A DNA stretch of 64,000 nt. Source: an uncultured Porphyromonas sp. Lineage in GTDB: Bacteria; Bacteroidota; Bacteroidia; Bacteroidales; Porphyromonadaceae. Under the pieces are notes generated by a model. That model made no database searches and had not been told where the DNA came from. It saw only the letters and a program-made list of their open reading frames with translations. The position numbers and the translations under genes were made by a program. The stretch spans positions 1 through 64,000 of the forward strand of contig NZ_CALHDW010000018.1 of the NCBI RefSeq assembly GCF_938023125.1, given 5' to 3'. This document shows positions 28,605 to 36,603 of this stretch, piece by piece (position 1 is the stretch's first letter; every line of letters starts with the position of its first letter).

Positions 28605-28726
28605 ATAATACACCTTGCCCCTCTGAGAGAGCCCTATCCTTAGTCTTAACGGCCTACACCTTAAGCGAGATAAAGACTCTCTCCGAGGGTTTGTTTCCAA
28701 GAAATCAACCTCCCAATCAAACATAA
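28605..28726 (+). other. intergenic with possible long-stem hairpin
   Basis: CCCTCTGAGAGAG near 28620 can pair with CTCTCTCCGAGGG near 28678, followed by TTTGTTT. It may be a weak terminator between the two secreted-protein genes. Confidence 0.4.
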
Positions 28727-31150
28727 ATGAGTCGTATGAAAAACAGATATTCCTATTCCGCCATGAGAATGCTCCTCTTCTCTATTCTTTTAGGAGCAAT
28801 CGGAAACGTTTCTCTTGCCCAAGCAACAGAACCCCCATTCAAAGAAGTCGTAAAAGAGGACTTCTCTCTCTGGACTGAAGGCAGCGAAACCACTCCACAT
28901 AATAAAACAGAGGGAGGTAGCGCCAATAGTTACAACCTCAACTCTGCCATCATGCACCAGATCGGCTGGAAGGGCAACTTCGTCTATCAAGCAGGAGGGT
29001 GTGCTTACCTCAAACTGACCGACGACGGAGTGGCGGGGCACCTCCAGACCCCAGAGATGGCACTCTATGGGGTGGTAAAGATCACCTTCAGAGCAAAGCT
29101 CCTTCCCGGGAAACAATCAGAGGGAAAACTCTGGATTGCCCTATGTGACAACACTCAGGGGCCTGTAGACAACAAAGATGTAGACCTAACCACCGAGTGG
29201 CAACAGTACGAAATGGTGTCGGACAAGGCAACCTTCAACGACAAAAACATATTCCAGCTACAGCCGCTCGAGTGCGATATGCTTATTGATGATATTGTGG
29301 TAGAGAGGAAACAAACAACCCTCATTCCCCCAAACGCTCTCCCTCCACTCAATACCTCTTCCACCTCCTTTAAGGCAAGATGGGAAGCCTCTCCCGATGC
29401 AAAGAGCTACCTATTCTCGCTCTACTACCTCGACATGCCACAAGAGGTTATCCCGCCTACAACCATTATAGAAGGCTTTGATAGAATCAAGACCGATGAC
29501 AATGGGAAAATAGACACAACTCAACCTAATTACCCCGATGGCTGGACCATCGACCTCTCCTCTCACGGCTCTCAAGATGTAATCCAAACTCAGGGAAACT
29601 TTCGCTCCTCCCCCCTTGCTTTGGTCTTCGATGCGGTAGACGATTCTATAGTATCACCCAAGACAATTGCACCCATCACGGAGCTATCCTTTTGGGTAAA
29701 GCCCACCTCCATAGAACAGGAGACAGACTACACCTACACTCTACTGGAGGTATCTGTACTCTCAGATGGCAAATGGGTAGCCATTGCCAACCTTCCCAAT
29801 ATGTGGATGCAAGAGCAGGGCGGGTACTATGTATTCAATAGCGGGGTATTGAAAAGTTACAACATAGAGCAGGTACGACTCAAACTCATTCAAAAGAATA
29901 GCGTCTCTTTTTATGTTGATAATATAACCTATACCTACGGCAGCAAACCCGTACCCTACTATATCCATAAAGATAAGGAACTGACGGCAACAGAGTACGA
30001 AGTCTCACAATACGATACTTCAAAGGAACACTACTACTACGTATGTGCCAAAGATGGAGACGCCATATCTGAGCGCACATACCCCACTTGGGTAGATGGG
30101 ATCAGAGGAGTAAAACCAGCGGTACATGCAGCCTCTTCTGTCTCTGCAACATGCTATGTCGCCAATTGGGAGAAGATCTACAGCGCAGGCCTCTATCAGC
30201 TCAATAACTACAAGGATCTAATCCACAAACCAGACGCCCCCAAGCAGGAGATTCTCCACGAGACCTTCGATAATATTACCGTAGGGAGCTTGGAGGCTCC
30301 TGTTAAACCAGATGAGCAAGTCATCTTCCTAGCCAAAGGCGGACAAACAAAGACCGACTGGATTGCACAACTTCCCGCCTACGCCAAGGGCATGATGGGC
30401 GTTAAAGAGACCGCTCCATATAGCTCAACTGCAGGCTTGGTCGTATCTCCAGCTCTTTACCTCACTCCCGACAAGGGTGCTTTTGAAGTCTCTGTAAAAG
30501 CACACAGTACGGTGGATTGCGATACCCTCTTTGTGATGGTAATGAAAGAGTACACAGACAACAAAGTGGATGAATTTATGCGCATACCCTTCCCCGAGAA
30601 AGCAGGCGTAATCTCGTCCACAGTGCAGTTTGCTCCCCCTAAGGAACTCAACACAAGAGAGCGTATCCGCATCGGATTTATGAGCCTTAGAGGCAAACCT
30701 TTTTACATTGACGAGATGGCTGTTTTCCAAAACATCAACGAAGGGGAACACGGCTACGCTCCCTTCCAAACGAATTTTGTTGCCGACAACAACTTCTACG
30801 AGGTAAAGCATGGTCTTGATGGGCAGAATTTTGTGTACAACGTGGTCGCAACTCGCAATCGCATATACCAAGACTATGTCTCGGAGATCTCCGATTTCAT
30901 GTCCGTTGCAAACCCCAATAATACAGCTCTCCTCGAGCCAAAGGTAACAGACGGGCTAATCGTACAACAAATAGAGGGCGGACTGATACTATCGGCAGAC
31001 CGAGATACACTTCTTGCCATCTACGACCTTTCGGGTATCCTCATCTGCAAGGTACCTCTTCATGCCGGGGCACCCCGATTTACCTCTCTAGATAGGGGTG
31101 TTTACATCCTCCACACAACGGAGAAAAACTACAAGGCAATCGTCAGATAG
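28727..31150 (+). CDS. secreted choice-of-anchor J / fibronectin-like protein with T9SS domain
   Basis: The protein has 807 aa with a signal peptide (residues ~1-32, ending VSLAQA). Residues ~38-190 are a carbohydrate-binding-like beta-sandwich (VKEDFSLWTEGSE, HLQTPEMALYGVVKITFRAK). A fibronectin III-like segment follows (~205-235, STSFKARWEASPDAKSY), then two choice-of-anchor J-like domains (~245-400 and ~500-680; IIEGFDRI, LHETFDNITVGSLE, LVVSPALYLTPD). The last ~65 residues (GGLILSADRDTLLAIYDLSG, then LDRGVYILHTT) are a T9SS sorting domain, so it is expected on the surface. Closest relative in the window by architecture is the protein at 11112. Confidence 0.82.
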   Translation: MSRMKNRYSYSAMRMLLFSILLGAIGNVSLAQATEPPFKEVVKEDFSLWTEGSETTPHNKTEGGSANSYNLNSAIMHQIGWKGNFVYQAGGCAYLKLTDDGVAGHLQTPEMALYGVVKITFRAKLLPGKQSEGKLWIALCDNTQGPVDNKDVDLTTEWQQYEMVSDKATFNDKNIFQLQPLECDMLIDDIVVERKQTTLIPPNALPPLNTSSTSFKARWEASPDAKSYLFSLYYLDMPQEVIPPTTIIEGFDRIKTDDNGKIDTTQPNYPDGWTIDLSSHGSQDVIQTQGNFRSSPLALVFDAVDDSIVSPKTIAPITELSFWVKPTSIEQETDYTYTLLEVSVLSDGKWVAIANLPNMWMQEQGGYYVFNSGVLKSYNIEQVRLKLIQKNSVSFYVDNITYTYGSKPVPYYIHKDKELTATEYEVSQYDTSKEHYYYVCAKDGDAISERTYPTWVDGIRGVKPAVHAASSVSATCYVANWEKIYSAGLYQLNNYKDLIHKPDAPKQEILHETFDNITVGSLEAPVKPDEQVIFLAKGGQTKTDWIAQLPAYAKGMMGVKETAPYSSTAGLVVSPALYLTPDKGAFEVSVKAHSTVDCDTLFVMVMKEYTDNKVDEFMRIPFPEKAGVISSTVQFAPPKELNTRERIRIGFMSLRGKPFYIDEMAVFQNINEGEHGYAPFQTNFVADNNFYEVKHGLDGQNFVYNVVATRNRIYQDYVSEISDFMSVANPNNTALLEPKVTDGLIVQQIEGGLILSADRDTLLAIYDLSGILICKVPLHAGAPRFTSLDRGVYILHTTEKNYKAIVR

Positions 31151-31206
31151 GTAAAGAGACCTTATAAATCCTTCCTTTCTCGGCTCCGAGGAGGGGAACA
31201 TCCGAG

Positions 31207-31271
31207 AGAGAGGGCGGCAGTGACTTGTGGGAAACTCCCATACAACTCCTGCCCCCTCTCTTTGTTTTTAT
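31207..31271 (+). terminator. terminator after the gene at 28727
   Basis: AGAGAGGGCGGCAG pairs with CTGCCCCCTCTCT, with an inner GTGGGA/TCCCAT stem, followed by TTGTTTTTATC. Confidence 0.82.
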
Positions 31272-31531
31272 CATCTCTTCCAAAATCCCCCCTCTATGGA
31301 AGTCGAAGAAAATCGCAGGCCTGCAACTTTTCCGCCGAACCAGGGCAAGAAATAAAAGTTTTTCGGCGAGAAAAAGAAAAAATCTCACCCAAAAAGGGAC
31401 TCTCTTTCCAGCTGATTTCCAATCCAAAACCAGGCAACATTCCCCACCTTACTCGGCAGGATTCTTTTCCGCCCAGCTCTGCAATGGATTTGGGAGGATA
31501 TAATATAAAGGGGAAATCCCCCTATTTTCTA

Positions 31532-31539
31532 TACCTTTG
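31532..31539 (+). promoter_or_regulatory. -7 element for the lipoprotein gene at 31669
   Basis: TACCTTTG, 130 nt upstream of the ATG. Confidence 0.55.
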
Positions 31540-31668
31540 CTCTCGTTGTAACACAAAGATCAAGGCATATTGCCGAAAATAAATTACACACATAACCACT
31601 CCCTACTCTTGCCCTACTCCAAGAAGACAACCGGAGTTTAGACTATCATCTCAAGAACAGAAATCATT

Positions 31669-32379
31669 ATGAAGATATCTTTTTTACAACAGGGGATGCT
31701 TGCTGTCGCACTCACCTTTGGGCTCAGTGCAAGCTTAAGCAGCTGCATTAAGAACTCGCCTTCTAGCCCCCAAAAACAATACCCTCACTACCTAACCGAG
31801 TTTATAGAGCCAATAGACTTCGAACTCCAACCCGAATACCGAAACATTTCCATGCCGGAACCCCTCATCGGCATCACCCTAACTGATATAGAAGCAAATC
31901 GGGTAACCTTCTTCAATTACGATAAAAAGAACTCCAAAATCAGCAATTTTCTTTCCTCTATAGGGGATACAGCCTACCTTAATAGGACGGACTACGACCA
32001 TCGCAGCACACGCATAAGAGGGATCATTTCTGTTCCAACAAATTTCGCAATTACATGCGATCATGATTATAGTTCGGAGCTAAAAGCAGGCTCCCTCCTA
32101 AACAATATAATGGCAATCCGATATCTGGATCATTTTAGATTTATCAAAAGGGGCTACCAATCGGAATCCTCCTTCACGCTATCGCCTCTAAACTTCCGCT
32201 ACCTATACAGCGAGCTATTAGCGTCGGATCCCGAGTGGCACCTTATGATGAGGGGACATCCCAAATCTTGGAACGACAAGACTGTCCGCTTTACGATAAG
32301 CATGACATTTTCTTTGGAGAATGGCGAGAAAACCATTAGCCATAGCGTGGATGTAAAGTTCTCAGATCCGAGGAAATAA
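31669..32379 (+). CDS. predicted lipoprotein of unknown function
   Basis: The protein has 236 aa. The N-terminus is a lipoprotein signal with lipobox LSSC (Cys ~residue 26). The rest is a single beta-rich soluble region (ISMPEPLIGITLTDIEANRV; FTISMTFSLENGEKTISHSV near the end) with no catalytic motif I recognise. It sits alone between a promoter and a strong terminator. Codon use is less GC-rich than the nearby ribB gene, by impression. Probably periplasmic or outer-membrane; it could be a surface lipoprotein specific to Porphyromonadaceae. Confidence 0.75.
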   Translation: MKISFLQQGMLAVALTFGLSASLSSCIKNSPSSPQKQYPHYLTEFIEPIDFELQPEYRNISMPEPLIGITLTDIEANRVTFFNYDKKNSKISNFLSSIGDTAYLNRTDYDHRSTRIRGIISVPTNFAITCDHDYSSELKAGSLLNNIMAIRYLDHFRFIKRGYQSESSFTLSPLNFRYLYSELLASDPEWHLMMRGHPKSWNDKTVRFTISMTFSLENGEKTISHSVDVKFSDPRK

Positions 32380-32410
32380 TCGGAAAAAGAGATTGCTCCT
32401 CAGAATAAGG

Positions 32411-32462
32411 GGCTCTCTTCACCTCCAACTTTAAGGAGGAAAGTGAAGCTCTTTTTCTTTTC
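32411..32462 (+). terminator. terminator after the lipoprotein gene
   Basis: GGCTCTCTTCACCTCC pairs with GGAGGAAAGTGAAGCTC (small bulges), followed by TTTTTCTTTTC. Confidence 0.85.
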
Positions 32463-32535
32463 GTATGGTAGGCAAATGGGGGCTATCGTCTCTATTCTTG
32501 AGCAGAGTGGTATCAAGCGGGTGGAAAGAAAAATG

Positions 32536-32543
32536 TACCTTTG
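32536..32543 (+). promoter_or_regulatory. -7 element for tRNA-Arg
   Basis: TACCTTTG, 21 nt before the mature tRNA 5' end. Confidence 0.65.
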
Positions 32544-32564
32544 CAGGGCACAAAGAGGCAATAA

Positions 32565-32638
32565 GGCTCGGTAGCTTAGCTGAATAGAGCGTCAGATTCC
32601 GGTTCTGAAGGTCGTGGGTTTGAATCCCACCCGGGTCA
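32565..32638 (+). tRNA. tRNA-Arg (anticodon CCG)
   Basis: Cloverleaf: acceptor GGCTCGG/CCGGGTC (one G-T pair), anticodon stem TCAGA/TCTGA with loop TTCCGGT giving CCG, T arm GTGGG-TTTGAAT-CCCAC, discriminator A. It reads CGG. No CCA is encoded. Confidence 0.95.
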
Positions 32639-32689
32639 CATCCCCCTCGTGCGCCGCCCCCGCCCAAGGGGTTTTCTTGAGGCGAGGGC

Positions 32690-32719
32690 TTGCAGATTGA
32701 GATATAATATGTACCTTTG
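32690..32719 (+). promoter_or_regulatory. promoter for tRNA-Pro
   Basis: TTG (32690-32692), 19 nt, then TACCTTTG (32712-32719). Confidence 0.7.
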
Positions 32720-32736
32720 TGCCGCTTAAAGGGTTT

Positions 32737-32811
32737 CGGGGTGTAGCGCAGTCCGGTTAGCGCACCTGCTTTGGGAGCAGGGGGTCCCGCGTTCGAATCG
32801 CGGTACCCCGA
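32737..32811 (+). tRNA. tRNA-Pro (anticodon TGG)
   Basis: Cloverleaf: acceptor CGGGGTG/TACCCCG, anticodon stem CCTGC/GCAGG with loop TTTGGGA giving TGG, T loop TTCGAAT, discriminator A. It reads CCN codons by wobble. Confidence 0.96.
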
Positions 32812-32853
32812 CAGACAAAAGATTGTGTATATCTTTGAGCATTTCATGCCGGG

Positions 32854-32899
32854 AAAGCAGCATTATCCAATCGAGGGTGATGCTGCTTTTCTTTTTATC
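32854..32899 (+). terminator. terminator after tRNA-Pro
   Basis: AAAGCAGCAT pairs with ATGCTGCTTT across a 16-nt loop, followed by TCTTTTT. Confidence 0.85.
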
Positions 32900-32923
32900 A
32901 AGAGGAAAGAAAGGGTCTCCCTA

Positions 32924-32945
32924 TCTAGGGTATTATTACCCTAGA
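32924..32945 (+). promoter_or_regulatory. 22-bp palindrome upstream of the FMN riboswitch, candidate operator
   Basis: Perfect 9-bp arms TCTAGGGTA and TACCCTAGA separated by TTAT. It ends 6 bp before the -7 box TACCTTTG (32952-32959) and covers the expected -33 region, where no TTG is seen. That placement fits a protein-binding site controlling ribB transcription. It is not followed by a U tract, so it is not a terminator. Confidence 0.5.
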
Positions 32946-32951
32946 ATGTAC

Positions 32952-32959
32952 TACCTTTG
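32952..32959 (+). promoter_or_regulatory. -7 element of the riboswitch-ribB transcript
   Basis: TACCTTTG just upstream of the riboswitch P1 stem; transcription should start a few bases later, at about the first aptamer base. Confidence 0.65.
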
Positions 32960-32964
32960 TAGGT

Positions 32965-33116
32965 GATTCTGAAGAGGAGCGGTGTAAATCCCTACCGGTG
33001 GTAATAGTCCACAACTCCCCTTTTTGGGAGCATCTAATAGCGGAGGCTCTTTATAGGGGGGACTGATATGGTGCAACTCCATAACCGACGGTTATAGTCC
33101 GGATGGTATTTGAATC
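32965..33116 (+). promoter_or_regulatory. FMN riboswitch (RFN element)
   Basis: Conserved RFN blocks are in order: GAGGAGCGGTGTAAATCCC, then ACCGGTGGTAATAGTCCAC, and after a variable arm GGTGCAACTCCATAACCGACGG (split: GGTGCAACTCC, CCGACGGTTATAGTCCGGATG). P1 pairs GATTC (32965) with GAATC (33112). It binds flavin mononucleotide and controls the gene that follows, ribB. The 180 nt to the ATG contain CTCTCGCTCTAAGAGAG and other hairpins that may form the expression platform; no U-rich terminator was obvious, so translational control is possible. Confidence 0.95.
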
Positions 33117-33295
33117 TTAAGAGACCAACCTTTTGCCGTACAGGCGCATGGGTTAGGGCTCTGTCTTGGGTAGTTGCGACTCTCGCTCTAAGAGAGCCTT
33201 TGCACTATCTCCCAAATACCTCCGTCACTTCTATTTCCCTCTCCCCTCACGGATCAACAGTGAGTAAACTACAAATACACTAATGTGGAGATAAA

Positions 33296-33934
33296 ATGAA
33301 AGAAGGGAACGACCTCGAGGTGGTAGAGCAACGCATTGCCGCTGCCATCCAAGCCCTCAAAGAGGGACGCGGCATCTTGCTTGTAGATGACGAAGACAGA
33401 GAAAACGAAGGTGATATTATCTACCCCACCTCCAATCTAACAGAGAAAAATGTTGCCCTCATGATACGCGAGTGCAGCGGTATTATTTGCGTATGTATGA
33501 AGGATAAGAAGTGCCAAGAGCTGGAGCTCCCGCCCATGGTGCAAAACAATACCTGCAAAAATCAAACCGCTTTTACCATCTCCATAGAGGCAAGAGAGGG
33601 CGTTACTACGGGTGTCTCGGCACGGGACCGTCTCTGCACCATCCAGACGGCAGCTCGCCCCGGTGCTCGCCCCGAAGACCTCGTTCACCCGGGGCATGTA
33701 TTCCCCCTTCGTGCTCGTGAGAATGGCGTTTTGGAGCGTAGAGGGCACACCGAGGGCAGTATTGATATTGTACGTATTGCAGGTTTGGGAGATACCGCTG
33801 TACTCTGTGAGCTGACCAACGAAGACGGCACTATGGCTCGCCTCCCCGAGATCACGATCTTTGGAGAGAAGCATAATATGCCGGTACTTACCATCGAAGA
33901 TATTGTGGCTTACCGCATAGCCCACAATATCTAA
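33296..33934 (+). CDS. ribB: 3,4-dihydroxy-2-butanone 4-phosphate synthase
   Basis: The enzyme (212 aa) makes the four-carbon precursor of the riboflavin xylene ring from ribulose 5-phosphate. The acidic active-site loop DDEDRENEGDI is at ~residues 31-41; other family motifs are GVTTGVSARDR (~104), HPGHVFPLRA (~132) and RRGHTEGS (~148). The length shows a monofunctional RibB without the fused GTP cyclohydrolase II domain of RibBA, so ribA must be elsewhere. Expression is under the FMN riboswitch at 32965. Confidence 0.97.
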   Translation: MKEGNDLEVVEQRIAAAIQALKEGRGILLVDDEDRENEGDIIYPTSNLTEKNVALMIRECSGIICVCMKDKKCQELELPPMVQNNTCKNQTAFTISIEAREGVTTGVSARDRLCTIQTAARPGARPEDLVHPGHVFPLRARENGVLERRGHTEGSIDIVRIAGLGDTAVLCELTNEDGTMARLPEITIFGEKHNMPVLTIEDIVAYRIAHNI

Positions 33935-34006
33935 TTCTGAGTATTCATCACTATTCTATTGAGCCGAGGGGCGTGTGAGAGTAAGGGCTTTTTGCTCCGT
34001 ATGATG

Positions 34007-34014
34007 TACCTTTG
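34007..34014 (+). promoter_or_regulatory. -7 element for pabB, decides its start
   Basis: TACCTTTG overlaps the G of an in-frame GTG at 34014, so that GTG cannot be on the transcript made from here. The first ATG downstream is at 34053. Confidence 0.6.
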
Positions 34015-34052
34015 TGGTCGTGTTAGAGAGAGCAATTAGTCCTTCTGCCCCC

Positions 34053-35039
34053 ATGGCAGCTCACGACCTGCGTCGAGCCATAAATCTTTTAGGATCGCAA
34101 AAGAAACCTTTTCTTTTTGCCATCGATTTTGCCGTTCGCGAAGGCTGGATTTGGGATGAGCCATTGGCTCAGCAGGAAGTGCTTTTTAGGGTGGGCTCCT
34201 ATACCAACGCCCCCCTTACAACCGAGCTTCCTCCACTCCCTCACCATCCCCTATTGGTCTCTCACCCCCTATCCGAGGAGTGCTACCAAGGCAAGTTTGC
34301 ACGCATCCAAGAGGCGCTATCGAGGGGCGATTCATTTCTTGCCAACCTCACCATCTCTACCCCTATAGAGACACCTCTCACCCTCCCGGAGATATTTGCT
34401 CGAGCAGAAGCGCCCTATAAGCTGATGGTACCCGGGCGATTCGTCTCCTTCTCTCCAGAACGATTCATTCGCACCCAAGGGGGCTGCAAGACCATCGAAA
34501 CGAACCCCATGAAGGGAACCATAGATGCCGCTACGCCCAACGCCCGAGAGCATATCCTACAAGATTATAAAGAGACTGCCGAGCATTACACCATCGTAGA
34601 CCTGATGCGCAACGACCTTGCACGAGTTGCAACAAACGTGCGCGTGGAGGACTTCCGTTACATCGATCGGGTAAAGACACTTCAGGGCGAACTGCTACAG
34701 GTGAGTTCGCGGATTGCGGCCGACCTGCCCCCGGATGCCTCCGAACATTTGGGGGATATTCTATTCGAACTACTGCCCGCAGGCTCTATATCGGGCGCCC
34801 CCAAAGAGGCTACTCTACAAGCCATTGCAGAAGCCGAAGGCGAGCCACGAGGCTTTTATACCGGAGTATTCGGCTACTTCGATGGCAAGGATCTTGATAC
34901 GGGGGTCCTGATTCGTTTTATTGCCGAGCATCCCGATGGCTCTCTCCACTACCACAGCGGAGGGGGTATTACCATCAACAGCCTTTGCCACGATGAGTAC
35001 CGCGAGGCTATTGCCAAAGTTTACCTACCCTTTTTCTAA
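34053..35039 (+). CDS. pabB: aminodeoxychorismate synthase component I
   Basis: The protein (328 aa from ATG 34053, MAAHDLRRAI) converts chorismate with ammonia to 4-amino-4-deoxychorismate for folate. The chorismate-binding domain motifs are ETNPMKGTID (~residue 148), DLMRNDLARV (~183) and LLPAGSISGAPKEATLQAI (~248). It is short because the N-terminal anthranilate-synthase-I-like domain is reduced, as in many Bacteroidetes PabB proteins. Its stop is directly followed by the pabC ATG. No pabA glutaminase is in the window. Confidence 0.92.
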   Translation: MAAHDLRRAINLLGSQKKPFLFAIDFAVREGWIWDEPLAQQEVLFRVGSYTNAPLTTELPPLPHHPLLVSHPLSEECYQGKFARIQEALSRGDSFLANLTISTPIETPLTLPEIFARAEAPYKLMVPGRFVSFSPERFIRTQGGCKTIETNPMKGTIDAATPNAREHILQDYKETAEHYTIVDLMRNDLARVATNVRVEDFRYIDRVKTLQGELLQVSSRIAADLPPDASEHLGDILFELLPAGSISGAPKEATLQAIAEAEGEPRGFYTGVFGYFDGKDLDTGVLIRFIAEHPDGSLHYHSGGGITINSLCHDEYREAIAKVYLPFF

Positions 35040-35615
35040 ATGGAGCGTATGGAGGAGTTTATAGAGACCCTTCGCCTCGAGGAGGGAAAGGTACAATTGC
35101 AAGCCCTGCACCAAGCACGTATGGAGCGGACGGCCCGGGCCTTTGGGTTTACGTGTCCGGTCCTGCCGCCCTTGGAGCAGCTCTGCCCTGAGCCTCTCAG
35201 AAAGGGGAGAGTAAAGTGTCGCTTCGTCTATCGAGAGAGCATTCGTGAGCTAAGTTTTACTCCCTACACCCCACGAGTTATTCACACGTTTGCCCCTATG
35301 GCACTACCTGCAGGCTATAAATATTCCTACAAGAGCCTGGAGCGGGCGGTACTCAATCGCCTCAAGGCAGAATGCCCGGCGGACGAAGTGCTTTTAGTGG
35401 ACAGCGAGGGGCGAATTACCGATTGCTCTTTTGCCAATCTTGCTCTCCGCCGAGAGGGACGATGGTACACCCCCGATACGCCTCTTTTGGAGGGGGTACA
35501 GCGACAATATCTCATCCAAGAGGGGCTACTCTCTCCCTGCACCATACGGGTTGCAGACCTAGGGGAATACGATCAAATCCTCCCCATCAATGCCATGCTC
35601 CCCCTACCTCTTTAA
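35040..35615 (+). CDS. pabC: aminotransferase class IV, probable aminodeoxychorismate lyase
   Basis: The protein (191 aa) would release pyruvate from aminodeoxychorismate to give p-aminobenzoate, using pyridoxal phosphate. Fold IV features are the lysine in KYSYKSLERAVLNRL (~residue 95), DEVLLVDSEGRITDCSFANL and TPLLEGVQRQYL. It is shorter than E. coli PabC (about 270 aa) and lacks much of the N-terminal domain. Immediate juxtaposition with pabB (TAAATG) supports the assignment over a branched-chain aminotransferase. Confidence 0.85.
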   Translation: MERMEEFIETLRLEEGKVQLQALHQARMERTARAFGFTCPVLPPLEQLCPEPLRKGRVKCRFVYRESIRELSFTPYTPRVIHTFAPMALPAGYKYSYKSLERAVLNRLKAECPADEVLLVDSEGRITDCSFANLALRREGRWYTPDTPLLEGVQRQYLIQEGLLSPCTIRVADLGEYDQILPINAMLPLPL

Positions 35616-35626
35616 GACTCCTAATT

Positions 35627-36205
35627 ATGATACAAATTGAGGATAAAATAGTGAGCCGAGACATCCTAGAGGTGCAGTTTGTTTGCGACTACGAGGCGTG
35701 TCGTGGGATATGCTGCGTAGAGGGCGATAGCGGAGCTCCCCTAGAGCATGCCGAAGCCATCACGATGCGACGCTTACTCCCCGAGGTAGAATCCCTGCTC
35801 AGCGCAGAGGCTTTGGAGGTAATCCGCACCAAGGGGATCAGCTACATAGATGCCTCGGGGGAGGAGGTAACTCAGCTCGTTAATGGACGAGATTGTGTCT
35901 TTACCACCTACGACGAGGAGGGGCGCTGCCTTTGTGCCTTTGAGAAGATTTATCGAGAAGGCAAGAGTATATTCCCCAAGCCCATCAGCTGCCATCTCTA
36001 CCCCATCAGGGTACACAAATACAAGTACTCTACGGCACTTAATTACGACCGCTGGGAGATTTGCCGACCGGCCTGTGCCCTCGGCAAAAAACTAGGAGTA
36101 CCCGTTTACAAAGCGCTCAAAGAGCCTCTTATACGAGCCTTTGGCGAAGAGTTTTTCCATCAATTAGAGGAGGCCGAACAGCTGCTCAACGAAATGCATC
36201 ATTAA
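35627..36205 (+). CDS. DUF3109 cysteine-rich protein
   Basis: I start at ATG 35627 (MIQIEDKIVS), 11 nt after pabC; the longer frame from 35372 only overlaps pabC. The protein has 192 aa and conserved cysteines in CDYEACRGICCVEGDSG (~residues 21-37), NGRDCVF, CLCAF, SCHLYP and CRPACALG, typical of DUF3109 and related to the YkgJ zinc/iron-cluster family. It probably binds a metal or Fe-S cluster; no reaction is known. Cytoplasmic. Confidence 0.9.
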   Translation: MIQIEDKIVSRDILEVQFVCDYEACRGICCVEGDSGAPLEHAEAITMRRLLPEVESLLSAEALEVIRTKGISYIDASGEEVTQLVNGRDCVFTTYDEEGRCLCAFEKIYREGKSIFPKPISCHLYPIRVHKYKYSTALNYDRWEICRPACALGKKLGVPVYKALKEPLIRAFGEEFFHQLEEAEQLLNEMHH

Positions 36206-36222
36206 TCACACCGCAAGCCGCA

Positions 36223-36603
36223 ATGTCAAATCATCTAGAACAGATATTCTGTATCCTACTATTCTATGCTTTTGGGGAGGCACTTAGCATCCTCATTGGG
36301 CACTTTATCCCCGGGAGTGTCTTGGGTATGATATTCCTATTTGCCGGGCTAAGGGCAAATATTGTACGGCCTCACCAAGTGGAGAATGTGGCCTCTTTTC
36401 TCACCAAGAATATGGGAATTTTCTTTGTCCCTGCCGGAGTGGGATTGATCACGCAACTCGACCTGATTCGAAATTATTGGATCGCCATTGTGCTTTCTAT
36501 GGTGCTCAGTACCGTACTTGTACTAGCCGTAGTGGCCTGGAGCGAACAAGCCATGGAACAACGTGCAGAAAAACGCAAACGACGTAAGGAGGGCTCCCTA
36601 TGA
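36223..36603 (+). CDS. lrgA: CidA/LrgA family membrane protein
   Basis: The protein (126 aa) has four hydrophobic segments and the family core GHFIPGSVLGMIFLFAGL (~residues 24-41). The ATG at 36223 (MSNHLEQIF) is chosen because it begins just after the DUF3109 stop at 36205; the longer frame is an overlap. LrgA/CidA proteins are holin-like and, with LrgB, are linked to cell lysis and to export of small metabolites. Overlaps lrgB by 4 nt (ATGA). Confidence 0.92.
   Translation: MSNHLEQIFCILLFYAFGEALSILIGHFIPGSVLGMIFLFAGLRANIVRPHQVENVASFLTKNMGIFFVPAGVGLITQLDLIRNYWIAIVLSMVLSTVLVLAVVAWSEQAMEQRAEKRKRRKEGSL

Larger units (their letters stand above)
31151..31668 (+). other. 518-bp intergenic region: terminator and promoter only
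   Basis: Contains a terminator at 31207-31271 and a -7 element (TACCTTTG) at 31532-31539. Between them the sequence is A-rich with no coding signal that I trust; short frames on either strand lack family features. Confidence 0.6.

Noticed and set aside
34014..34052. GTG start at 34014 for pabB
   Set aside because: It overlaps the -7 box TACCTTTG, so it would lie upstream of the transcript; the ATG at 34053 starts the conserved region.
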